Source: Microbacterium endophyticum (lineage in GTDB: Bacteria > Actinomycetota > Actinomycetes > Actinomycetales > Microbacteriaceae). Taken from it: a stretch of DNA of 64,000 bases. The stretch lies in contig NZ_CP049255.1 in the NCBI RefSeq assembly GCF_011047135.1, positions 2,356,001 through 2,420,000 on the forward strand, given 5' to 3'. Positions 17,400 through 25,306 of this stretch are shown one piece after another (position 1 is the stretch's first letter; each line of letters opens with the position of its first letter). A program made the translations under genes and the position numbers. The notes below the pieces were generated by a model, which did no database searches, was not told where the DNA came from, and worked only from the letters and a program-made list of their open reading frames with translations.

Positions 17400-18668
17400 A
17401 GAAACGTTCGTTCCCAAGGGTGATTCGAGGCGAGCGTAGTACGACTGTTCGCCCTCGATGGGCGTGCGCATTCCGAGCTCCCCGTGCGGGCGATGGCTGT
17501 TCTACCACCACACGTGCTCGAGCGTGGCGAGTTCGACTTGTTCAACGGTGTGCCGGGGGCATTGCCGGCGGATGAGTTCGGTCTTGTAGAGCCCGTTCAC
17601 CGCCTCGGCGAGAGCATCGTCGAAGCTGTCACCGACGGTTCCTGTTGATGGTTTCGCGCCGAGCCCGACGATGTGATCGGTCTAGACGAGCGCCAGGTAG
17701 TTCGGCCCGTGATCCGAGTAATGCGTCAACTCGCTCAGATCGCCTGCGGCCTCCCAAGCGACCATGTTCAACGCCTGCAATGACAGCACGTCAGCCTTCA
17801 ACGTGGAGGCGAGGTTCCGCCCGACGATGCGGAGAGAGAACGCGTCGGTCACGAACGTGACATGTGCGAGTCCACCCCACGTCCGCACATAGGTTACGTC
17901 AGCGCCCCAGAGTCTCCGTGGGCGCGTCGGGATGAAACCGAAGGTTCACCAGGTCGGTCGGCCGCCCGCCCGCCCAGGGCGGACTTCGTTATGAACACGC
18001 GTTTGCTGCGCACGACCCCACGCACCCCGACTTGCCTTGTCAGCCGGGCCGTCTGATCCCGACCGGTAGTCCACCCTTGCCACCGCGCCATCAGCGCGTG
18101 CCTCTTCCGCGCCCCGTAGATGCCTTAGCTCTCCGCGTGGACGCGTTCGATCTCCGCGCCCAGCACCTGATCCGACAACGCCCGCGCCGACGGTGCGCGG
18201 CGAAATGCTGCACGGTATCCGCGGCTGGTGATGAACCCAGGAGCTGCCTGGCGGAACACCCGACAGGTTGACTCGACCCCGAAACGACCCCGGTGTTCAG
18301 TGATGAACCGGATCATCGCGTCGTGGGACGGTCTAGTTCCTTCGCGAAAAACACGGACGCGGCCTTCAAGATCTCGTTCGCACGCTCTAACTCGCGCGCC
18401 TGCTTCATCAGCCGCGCGATCTCCGCATGCGCCCTACTCGTCAACTCTGGGCGATGCCCTGCATAGACCTGCGCCGCACGGGTCCAGTTCCGCGGTGTTT
18501 CGGGGTTCACCCTGAGCTTGCCCGCGAAATGGGTGAACGCCGCCCAGTCAGACAGATGATCAGCACGGGCCTAGGCCAACAACCTCAGGGCTCGTTCCCG
18601 GAACTCGGGCGGAGAAATTCTCGACATCATTCCAACTCTCACAGATGAAAATGTCGGAACGAACCTCA
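17400..18668 (-). mobile_element. Degenerate IS3-family element
   Basis: The ends share GTTCGTTCC-type inverted repeats (about 17405-17413 and the reverse complement near 18656-18664). The element carries OrfA and OrfB in the minus orientation, both broken. It forms the right-hand border of the SIR2 operon block. Confidence 0.65.
17430..18630 (-). pseudogene. IS3-family OrfA/OrfB transposase, inactivated
   Basis: OrfA starts at ATG 18630 ('SRISPPEFRERALRLLA'), meets a TAG, then continues 'LSDWAAFTHFAGKLRVN' and 'ARELERANEILKAASVFFA' to about 18313. OrfB starts near 18316 with 'MIRFITEHRGRFGVES'. It then breaks into several frames: 'MARWQGWTTGRDQTARLT', 'VRTWGGLAHVTFVTDAFS', and the C-terminal 'NSHRPHGELGMRTPIEG' near 17430-17500. 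Several in-frame stops replace tryptophans. The DDE core is interrupted, so the element is dead. Confidence 0.75.
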
Positions 18669-18806
18669 AGGCGAATCAGAAGCGCACAAGTCTGTTTTGT
18701 GGAAGCTGACGCGGCGGTTCATCTCTAGTACCCTTTGAAGCCTCTTCCATTAGAGTCTTCTCATCTGGGGAAAACTCCTCGGCGGAAGTCCTTGGGGAGG
18801 AGTTCA

Positions 18807-19727
18807 ATGTCGAACCAACAACCGGGATGGTTTCCGGACCCGTCAGACGCCAAGAAGATGCGATGGTGGGACGGCAACGAATGGGCCGTACACGTCTCGC
18901 GAGATGGGGCGGTGTGGGAGGAGCCGTTGGTCGCAAAGACCATCGGCCTTAAGCGACGTTCGCGATGGGTCTGGGTGCTGCTTGCACTAGGGCTTCTCGT
19001 AGCGGTAGCACTTTTGTCGCCTTTAGTCGCATTGGTTGCGCTCGTCGTTTTGGTTACCGGAATCGTTGGTATCAGCAAGGGATCCGGCACCTGGCTTCGA
19101 CTCAAATCTCGTCGCACGGCGATTGGTGTGACCGCCGGTGCAGCGTTGGTCTTCCTCATGGCCGGGAGCGTGTCAGCGGCTATGGTTCCTGGAGAAACGG
19201 GAGCCCCTACCGCGGTCGAAACTGCTCAATCCGCCGAGGCCCGCAGTGAGGCGACACCACGACGAACATCGACCCCCACTCCGACGCCGGTCACAACATC
19301 TCGCGAGGAAGTCGTCACGGAGGTTATTCCCTTCGAGCGCTCCACGGTTGAGGATGCAAACATCGCTCGCGGTGAAACGACTATTTCGGTAAGCGGCCAG
19401 GACGGCGAGCGAACAATTACATATGTCGTCACCGTCGTCGATGGCGTGGAGACCGGCCGAGAGCTGAAGTCTGATGTCGAGACTGTGGCACCGGTGACAG
19501 AAGTGACAACGGTCGGGACCTACGATGCGCCGCCTGAGCCCGCGCCGCCTGCTGAGCCCACTTGTGATTCGAACTATGCGGATGCCTGCGTGCCCATCGC
19601 GAGTGATGTCGACTGTGCCTGGGGGAGCGGGAACGGACCTGCTTACTTCGACGGAGTCGCGAAGGTCGTCGGCAGAGACATTTATGGTCTCGACCGAGAC
19701 GGCGACGGGTTGGCGTGCGAGCGATAG
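18807..19727 (+). CDS. DUF2510 membrane protein with G5 and Excalibur domains
   Basis: 306 residues from ATG 18807, chosen because GGGGAGGAG lies just upstream. The N-terminal DUF2510 motif ('PGWFPDPSDAKKMRWWDG', about 6-25) is followed by two hydrophobic segments at about 52-85 and a third at about 96-118. Then come a Thr/Pro-rich linker, a G5-like domain (about 168-235, 'EEVVTEVIPFERSTVEDA'), and a C-terminal Excalibur calcium-binding motif ('DRDGDGLACER') with paired cysteines. Expected location: cell membrane with an extracellular C-terminus. G5 domains bind glycans or zinc in other surface proteins. It may be island cargo or pre-existing; no operon partner. Confidence 0.8.
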   Translation: MSNQQPGWFPDPSDAKKMRWWDGNEWAVHVSRDGAVWEEPLVAKTIGLKRRSRWVWVLLALGLLVAVALLSPLVALVALVVLVTGIVGISKGSGTWLRLKSRRTAIGVTAGAALVFLMAGSVSAAMVPGETGAPTAVETAQSAEARSEATPRRTSTPTPTPVTTSREEVVTEVIPFERSTVEDANIARGETTISVSGQDGERTITYVVTVVDGVETGRELKSDVETVAPVTEVTTVGTYDAPPEPAPPAEPTCDSNYADACVPIASDVDCAWGSGNGPAYFDGVAKVVGRDIYGLDRDGDGLACER

Positions 19728-19773
19728 CAGCAGGCGCCCGAGCCTCGTCGGCTATCGCTGGTAGTTTCGCATC

Positions 19774-20094
19774 GTGGTCAGCGAACAAACGAGAAACGCA
19801 GTTCTAGCTATGCGGGACGAACGTGATTGGGCTCAATTTCACACTCCCGAAAACCTTGCCAAGAGCGTGGCCATCGAAGCAGGCGAGCTGCTTGAGTGCT
19901 TCCAGTGGGGGCCGGAAGGCGACAAGGCGGCGGTGACAAACGAGCTCGCCGACGTCGTTACCTACTGCATCCTGATGGCCGATCAGCTGGGTGTTGACCT
20001 CGACGACATCGTGATGTCGAAGCTGCAACACACTCGCGACAAATACCCCGTCGAGAAGGCAAAGGGCCGGAGCGCGAAGTATGACGCCCTCTGA
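19774..20094 (+). CDS. MazG-like nucleotide pyrophosphohydrolase
   Basis: 106 residues. It has the all-alpha NTP pyrophosphatase core with the metal-binding pattern 'EAGELLECFQW' (E-x-x-E) and 'ELADVVTYCILMAD' (E-x-x-D), ending 'KYPVEKAKGRSAKY', typical of the short MazG/dCTPase subgroup. Expected reaction: hydrolysis of (d)NTPs to NMP and PPi, possibly modified nucleotides. GTG 19774 is the only start giving the full domain. Its 3' end overlaps the following gene by 14 bases, so it is the first gene of a coupled three-gene operon. Confidence 0.85.
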   Translation: MVSEQTRNAVLAMRDERDWAQFHTPENLAKSVAIEAGELLECFQWGPEGDKAAVTNELADVVTYCILMADQLGVDLDDIVMSKLQHTRDKYPVEKAKGRSAKYDAL

Positions 20095-21871
20095 AATAGA
20101 GAAATTTAGCTTCAACCCAGCGGCGATTAAGAGCTGGGCTGCAGATGACGAGCGCCGCAAAAACTGGCCCGTGGTTTATGTGCTTGATGGCGCGAAATCG
20201 CCGGCGGCCGCATCTGTATACGTGGGGGAGACGGCTAAAGCTGCTGCTCGCATGCGTCAGCATCTTGCAAATGAAGAAAAGCGAAGCAGCTTTCGTCGAG
20301 TGCGCGTTGTCATGGACGAAACGTTCAACAAGTCGGCCTGCCTGGATCTGGAATCACATCTGATTCGGTGGCTAGCAGGCGATGGCCAGTACACAGTGAT
20401 GAATGTATTGGCCGGGATCACCGACGCTCGTTACTACGAGCGCGATCTGTACCGTCAGGGGTTTCGTGAGATATTCGAGAAGCTTCGTTCGGATGGCGTG
20501 TTTCAGCGCAGCATTCCGGAGATCGAGAACAGTGATCTGTTCAAGCTCTCGCCGTTCAAGGTGCTCACGCCTGAGCAAGCGATTGCGGTCGAAGACATCG
20601 TGGAGGGGCTACTTGAGGATCTCGCAACCGGTGCTCCGTCAACGAGCGTGATCGAGGGGCATCCCGGAACGGGCAAAACGATCGTCGCAATCTTCCTCAT
20701 GAAGATGCTCGCCGACATCCGCGACCACGACGACGCGGACGAGGTCGAACCTGACTCGATGTTCGCTGAGTTCTTCGTGCCCGAGAACCGTGCACTGCTT
20801 CAGGGGCTCCGTATCGGGTTTGTTGTGCCGCAACAGTCGCTGCGGCAGTCGATCAAGCGAGTGTTCAAGAAGACTCCGAAGGTAGCGGAGACTCAGATCC
20901 TGACACCGTTCGATGTCGGGGTATCCGACGAGAAGTGGGACGTCCTCGTCGTGGACGAGACACACCGCTTGAATCAACGAGCCAACCAGTCGTCGGGCGT
21001 GAATAACAAGCGGTTCGTGGACTTAAACGAGAAGCTCTTCGGCCGCGACGATCCATCGAAAACCCAGCTCGACTGGATTAAGGCGCAGAGTACGCACCAG
21101 ATCTATTTGCTTGATGCGGAGCAGACGGTGCGGCCGGCTGACCTTCCCAAGGCTGTTCTGCGAGCGCTAGCTAAGGAAGCTCGTTCAGCACGCCGCCTGT
21201 ATCCGTTGTCGACCCAGATGCGTGTACGTGCTGGGACCGACTACGTGGAGTTTGTGCGGGCGATGCTGCGGGGCGAATCCAGCGCAGCGAACCGCTCCGA
21301 CTTCGGTGACTACGACTTGCGAGTCTTCGACGATCTCTCGGAGATGCGAAGCGAGGTGCTTAGCCGGAACGCCGAGCATGGCCTCGCCCGTCTCGTTGCG
21401 GGGTACGCGTGGGATTGGAAAAGCCGCCATGACAAACGTGCCTTCGATATCGAAGTCGACGGTCTGCAGTTGCGGTGGAATAGCCAAGCGAAGGACTGGA
21501 TCAATTCGCCAGCGTCGATCGACGAGGTCGGTTCGATTCACACCGTGCAGGGATATGACCTCAACTACGCAGGTGTCATTATCGGCAACGACCTCCGTTT
21601 TGACCCGAAATCACATCGCCTTTTCATCGACCGTGAGTCGTATCGCGACAGCAAGGGAAAAGAGAACAATAAACAGCTCGGGATCGCTTACTCCGACGAT
21701 GATCTGCTCGAATTCATTCGGAATATTTACGGAGTTCTGCTGACGCGCGGAATGCGTGGCACGTACGTCTACGTGTGTGATCCGGCTCTACGGGAGTACG
21801 TCGCGGGTGTCATTGGACGCGAGGTGGTCACTGCATCCGCTGAGCATGACCGGGGGCTGATTGGCTCATGA
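20081..21871 (+). CDS. GIY-YIG nuclease-like domain fused to a DUF2075 AAA/SF1-like ATPase
   Basis: 596 residues. The N-terminal domain (about 28-110) reads 'VVYVLDGA' ... 'SVYVGETAKAAARMRQHL', matching the GIY-YIG fold; the later Arg and Glu of the active site could be 'RQH' and 'LESHLIRW'. The DUF2075 ATPase follows, with Walker A 'EGHPGTGKT' (about 188-196), Walker B 'VLVVDETHRL' (about 288-297), and a C-terminal superfamily-1-like motif 'SIHTVQGYDLNYAGVIIG'. It overlaps MazG by 14 bases and NUDIX by 4. Proteins of this build occur in defence islands; nucleic-acid remodelling plus cleavage is inferred. A partial copy of the 3' end lies at 24921-24981. Confidence 0.86.
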   Translation: MTPSEIEKFSFNPAAIKSWAADDERRKNWPVVYVLDGAKSPAAASVYVGETAKAAARMRQHLANEEKRSSFRRVRVVMDETFNKSACLDLESHLIRWLAGDGQYTVMNVLAGITDARYYERDLYRQGFREIFEKLRSDGVFQRSIPEIENSDLFKLSPFKVLTPEQAIAVEDIVEGLLEDLATGAPSTSVIEGHPGTGKTIVAIFLMKMLADIRDHDDADEVEPDSMFAEFFVPENRALLQGLRIGFVVPQQSLRQSIKRVFKKTPKVAETQILTPFDVGVSDEKWDVLVVDETHRLNQRANQSSGVNNKRFVDLNEKLFGRDDPSKTQLDWIKAQSTHQIYLLDAEQTVRPADLPKAVLRALAKEARSARRLYPLSTQMRVRAGTDYVEFVRAMLRGESSAANRSDFGDYDLRVFDDLSEMRSEVLSRNAEHGLARLVAGYAWDWKSRHDKRAFDIEVDGLQLRWNSQAKDWINSPASIDEVGSIHTVQGYDLNYAGVIIGNDLRFDPKSHRLFIDRESYRDSKGKENNKQLGIAYSDDDLLEFIRNIYGVLLTRGMRGTYVYVCDPALREYVAGVIGREVVTASAEHDRGLIGS

Positions 21872-22266
21872 CTCAACAGGTTGACGTGGTCGCCGCAGTC
21901 ATCCTTGACGGGGATCGCGTACTTGCTTGCAGGCGCAACCGAGATAGAGCGGCGGGTGGCAAGTGGGAGTTCCCTGGAGGCAAGATCGAGCCCGGGGAAA
22001 GCTCCGCTACTGCTCTACGGCGCGAGATCAGAGAGGAGCTCGCTGTCGATATCGAGGTCCTCGACGAGTTGACCCGCGATGCCACGCGAGTCGGAACAAC
22101 CACGATCAGACTGATCTGCTTGCGGGCGATGCTCGTCGGGCCGAGGCCGACGGCTAGCTCCGACCACGACCGACTTATTTGGTTGACGATATCCGAACTC
22201 CCCAAACTGGACTGGGCAGAACCTGACCTGCCAGCGGTCCGATTGCTAGCTGAGCCCACGCTCTAG
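21868..22266 (+). CDS. NUDIX (MutT-like) hydrolase
   Basis: 132 residues with a complete Nudix box: 'GGKIEPGES' followed by 'LRREIREELAV' (G-x5-E-x7-R-E-U-x-E-E). 'WEFPGGK' precedes it, as in MutT-type enzymes that act on 8-oxo-dGTP or CTP-type substrates. Its start overlaps the DUF2075 gene stop (ATGA). With MazG at the head of the operon, two nucleotide-cleaning enzymes flank a nuclease-ATPase. Substrate unknown. Confidence 0.88.
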   Translation: MTQQVDVVAAVILDGDRVLACRRNRDRAAGGKWEFPGGKIEPGESSATALRREIREELAVDIEVLDELTRDATRVGTTTIRLICLRAMLVGPRPTASSDHDRLIWLTISELPKLDWAEPDLPAVRLLAEPTL

Positions 22267-22273
22267 AGCTGGA

Positions 22274-23380
22274 TCAGTCGGCCAAGACCCTGAAACTACT
22301 GTGGTCTCGGCAGACCGCGATGATGTTGAGGCTGAACATTAGCTCGACTAGATCCGATTCAGGTTCGCCGGGCAACAGAATCACGGGTAGCGCCGTTAAG
22401 CCCGCTTTGGCTGCGATGTGCACATAGTCAAGGACCTGTCCGATAGCGGTTCGCACATAACCGCGTGCGGTCGAGCGCTTCGCTTCGACGATCCATTCGC
22501 GGCCCGGAACGTAGAAATCGGGTTCGATGATCGTGCTTCCTGCGCGAAGTGGCAGCCGATATGGCGGGGTATTCGCGTCAGTCAACCATGCGCCGAAGTC
22601 TGATTGCAGCTCGAACTCGACGCGAGATACGACACGATCGCCCTGCGCGCTTTCGCGTTGCGGAATGAGAATGTCCGCGAAATCTGGCGGTGTCCAACGC
22701 CTCGGGTCGGCAACGTAGTCGACGAGGCCTCCCGGGGGCTTGAGCTCGCCTCCGTATGCGGGCAAGAGCTCAACTCGCGCGTCAAGCGGTAGCAGGTTGA
22801 AGATAATCCCCTCGCGCGGGTTGCCGTCGGCGTCTGGAATCGTCTCGATCTCATAAGCTGGGTCGCCTGTTGTGAATGCGCCGATGTACGTCGCATTCAC
22901 ACCGTTCGTGCGCAGAAGCCTTATTGTCTTTCCCTCGGAGGCTGCATCCCGAAGCGCGCGATTACCCCGCACAAATTCTTGTGGCCCGTACTGACCTTCT
23001 CCCGTGTACCAGTAGGAGCCGTCCTCCCGGAGACCCTCAAACGTGTCGTAGCCGTACTTCGCACCGCTAGCCGGGTCGGTGAAAATCAACACGTCCGGGA
23101 TGCTGCGTGGAGTCGAGATGCCGCCCTGTTGCTGACCGCCATATGCAGAATGGATTTCGCGCCGACGAACAGTGTCGCCCGGGTCCAGCGACCATGACGA
23201 TGGGGTCGCGGATCCGTCGCCGCCGAAGTGAGCTCGGACTCGTGCGACTTGGCCGCTGTCGAGCTGCCACCTGCTCACGCCCGTTGGCAACGTGCCGTAA
23301 ATTCCGCGCAGAAAGGCCCGGATGCGCTTCTGTGGGACGTTGAGCTCTAGAGAAAGATTCGCGGGAGTAACGTCGGCCAT
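22274..23380 (-). CDS. Modification-dependent restriction endonuclease-like protein (ScoMcrA-type SRA + PD-(D/E)XK)
   Basis: 368 residues, convergent with the NUDIX gene (7-base gap). The first 55 residues look like a small helical HTH region. About 95-205 carry 'YGYDTFEGLREDGSYWYTG' and 'FVRGNRALRDAASEGK', the landmarks of the SRA-like modification-reader domain seen in ScoMcrA-type enzymes. The C-terminal 110 residues hold 'IIEPDFYVPGREWIVEAKRS', an E-x(n)-D-x(n)-E-x-K nuclease site. I infer binding of modified DNA bases (or phosphorothioate) followed by cleavage. It may act with the adjacent operon or independently. Confidence 0.75.
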   Translation of the reverse strand: MADVTPANLSLELNVPQKRIRAFLRGIYGTLPTGVSRWQLDSGQVARVRAHFGGDGSATPSSWSLDPGDTVRRREIHSAYGGQQQGGISTPRSIPDVLIFTDPASGAKYGYDTFEGLREDGSYWYTGEGQYGPQEFVRGNRALRDAASEGKTIRLLRTNGVNATYIGAFTTGDPAYEIETIPDADGNPREGIIFNLLPLDARVELLPAYGGELKPPGGLVDYVADPRRWTPPDFADILIPQRESAQGDRVVSRVEFELQSDFGAWLTDANTPPYRLPLRAGSTIIEPDFYVPGREWIVEAKRSTARGYVRTAIGQVLDYVHIAAKAGLTALPVILLPGEPESDLVELMFSLNIIAVCRDHSSFRVLAD

Positions 23381-23608
23381 GGACTCGACCCTATCGAGGC
23401 CGCAGAACGCGATGACTTGAGAGTGACCATCAGTGAATCGAGCGGTTTCGTCGGCCAGGCGCGCACTGGCTCGCTATCTTGGGCACGGCCACACGAAGTG
23501 CAGGCGTTCACATGGCCAGCTAATGCCCTGAGCAGCTCCAATCTGCTGTTCGGGTAGTGTGCGTTGAAGCGTCGATTTTTACGCGCGCGGGGGAGGCGCT
23601 TCGCAGCC

Positions 23609-24181
23609 ATGGCAAGACGATCTCCACTGGTAGCTCGCGCCGCCTCCGCATGTGCGGCGGCATGTCTGGTCGCGCTTGTGCTGACGTCTTGCGGGAACGT
23701 GTGGACTGCGGAGGGAAGCTCGAAGCGCAGCGCCACTCGTGGCATTGCGATAGGAACGGACAACGCCGTCATTGTCTTCAGTGACGTCGTATTTGCGTTG
23801 CCGCCCGGAGGCGTTGCAGCGACCGATCATCTCGACCCAATAGCGGAGAATATTCTCCTCACGTCCGAAGAGCAGGCCACCGCTGTTGATCTTCGACGGG
23901 CGCCAACCATCTACGGCTTTACCTCGACTCCTAGCGCGGCTGTCATTGACGTCTTCATTCCTTCGGCGGCGAGCACTAACGCGGGTCTGTACGCCGAGTC
24001 CACGAGCCTCTACGGATGCGCACAACTTCGCGCGGACCAAGACGGTCGAGTGGTCACGATCAAAGACCTAAAGTGCCCTGACTGGCTTGTTGCGCGGAAC
24101 CCCGACGATGCCACGGAGGTATCGCTTTCAGAAGCGGTGAGTCAAGAACTCGAGAAGGACGAGTGGGTCGAGGGAAGTTAA
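23609..24181 (+). CDS. Putative lipoprotein
   Basis: 190 residues from ATG 23609, preferred over an upstream TTG at 23564 because it gives a compact signal peptide. The signal is 'ARRSPLVARAASACAAAC' followed by 'LVALVLTSCGN', with Cys as the lipobox residue. The mature part is about 160 residues with a second Cys pair ('YGCAQL', 'LKCPDWL'), and no family is recognised. Likely anchored on the outer face of the membrane. Confidence 0.65.
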   Translation: MARRSPLVARAASACAAACLVALVLTSCGNVWTAEGSSKRSATRGIAIGTDNAVIVFSDVVFALPPGGVAATDHLDPIAENILLTSEEQATAVDLRRAPTIYGFTSTPSAAVIDVFIPSAASTNAGLYAESTSLYGCAQLRADQDGRVVTIKDLKCPDWLVARNPDDATEVSLSEAVSQELEKDEWVEGS

Positions 24182-24186
24182 AGCTG

Positions 24187-24217
24187 CGCATCCCAGCATC
24201 CCAGCATCCCAGCACCC
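24187..24217. repeat. Short tandem repeat (ATCCCAGC unit)
   Basis: Three perfect copies plus one degenerate copy of an 8-bp unit lie just after the lipoprotein stop. The unit length allows slippage, but it is outside coding sequence. Nothing else is recognised up to 24385. Confidence 0.6.
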
Positions 24218-24385
24218 CGAGTTTCCGCGAATGCTAAAGCGAGCTTGCGAGCGAACGCCCTTAAAAACCGCGTGAGAACGACGCCGCAAGCGCCCTGGTC
24301 CTCGGCCTGAGGACAGCACCTCGAGTGCAAGTCGAGCTACGACTGTGCGGTTGACGACCGACTTCCGTGCCGGTCTCCAGGTATG

Positions 24386-24811
24386 TCAGCGAGCTATGCC
24401 AGTGATTACGAGGAAGGGCACCGCGATGCTCATGCACAAACAGATCACCGCAGCCGTCGTGACCGCGCGACGTGCCGTCGTTGGCACGCCATCCGCTCTT
24501 GCCATCACCATTCCGGCGAGCGCCAGCACGAAGCCTGCGAAGAGGGCGAAGAAACCGCCCGCAGCAGGGGCAAGGACGACCAAGCCTTCGATGGGGTCAG
24601 TCGCAGCCCAGTACCTCGCGAACGCGATCATCCGCCAGGCCGCCAGGGTGGCGCCGATCGATGTGACGAGCAGGACGGACGCGCCCCAGACCATACCAAT
24701 GCGAACTCGACTGGGATGCCACGCCGGCGGCATTGGTTCAAACTCAGACACGGCCCAACCGTAGCCGTCGGGTTGCCCGGGAGAGATAACGATCCGTCTT
24801 CGCCGGGTCAC
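24386..24811 (-). CDS. Hypothetical integral membrane protein
   Basis: 141 residues with three predicted transmembrane segments (about 37-62, 75-103 and 112-138), for example 'GMVWGASVLLVTSIGATLAA' and 'TAAVICLCMSIAVPFLVITG'. It is coding-like on this strand; the plus-strand ORF in the same place lacks hydrophobic order and is probably a shadow. No family recognised. Confidence 0.5.
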   Translation of the reverse strand: MTRRRRIVISPGQPDGYGWAVSEFEPMPPAWHPSRVRIGMVWGASVLLVTSIGATLAAWRMIAFARYWAATDPIEGLVVLAPAAGGFFALFAGFVLALAGMVMARADGVPTTARRAVTTAAVICLCMSIAVPFLVITGIAR

Positions 24812-24920
24812 GTTCCGGGGTGCTTACGTGTTCGCGAAGCGATCTCGTGGCGCTCGCTTCCCTCATGAAGCGCGGACTCGCGGTGCTATAGACGGAACGC
24901 CGAACTCAGCAGCCCGGCAA

Positions 24921-24981
24921 CGCTTAGTCCGACGATGATCTGCTCGAATTCATCCGCAATATTTGTGGAGTTTTACTGACG
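24921..24981 (+). repeat. Partial copy of the DUF2075 gene 3' region
   Basis: 61 bases match 21685-21745 at about 87 percent by eye (shared 'TCCGACGATGATCTGCTCGA'). It includes codons for 'DDDLLEFIRNI'. It ends exactly where the ferritin-like remnant begins and marks a recombination junction at the right edge of the island. Confidence 0.75.
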
Positions 24982-24983
24982 GG

Positions 24984-25252
24984 AGGTCCGCACTTTCGCG
25001 CGCATGTGGGCGAGCTTGTCTGAAGAAGCTGAAGCGATCGGGTGGTACGACCAGCGCATTGCCGTCGAGAAGGATGCGGTTGCCAAAGCGATCATGAATG
25101 ACTCGCTGGGAGAGGAGTACAAGCACTTCAGCATGGAACTCGAATTCCTGTTGCGTGCGAAGCCGAAATGGCGCGAAATCGCGCAGGGGATTCTTTTCAA
25201 AGACGGCGACATCGTCGCGCACGGTGAAGACGCTGAAGAGGTCGCTGGTTGA
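24984..25252 (+). pseudogene. 5'-truncated encapsulated ferritin-like protein (EncFtn), encapsulin cargo remnant
   Basis: The open frame runs from about 24984; the first ATG is 25004, giving 82 residues. 'LSEEAEAIGWYDQRI', 'GEEYKHFSMELEFLLR' and 'ILFKDGDIVAHGE' align with EncFtn, which oxidises iron inside encapsulin shells. The metal ligands are Glu in 'EEAEA', Glu and His in 'GEEYKH', and the W-Y pair. The usual N-terminal 20-30 residues ('...HRALVSL'-type) are replaced by the DUF2075 fragment, and no encapsulin shell gene follows, although it normally does. If translated from 25004, the two core helices would still be made. I treat it as a remnant. Confidence 0.68.
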
Positions 25253-25306
25253 GGCATCCGTGTTTTTGTCTGGCGAAGGCCCGATGACTGAGTACCTATC
25301 GGGCGC

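Noticed and set aside
24345..24764. Plus-strand ORF overlapping the three-helix membrane protein gene
   Set aside because: Sequence is Ala/Pro/Thr-rich without order; the minus-strand frame shows three clean hydrophobic helices.
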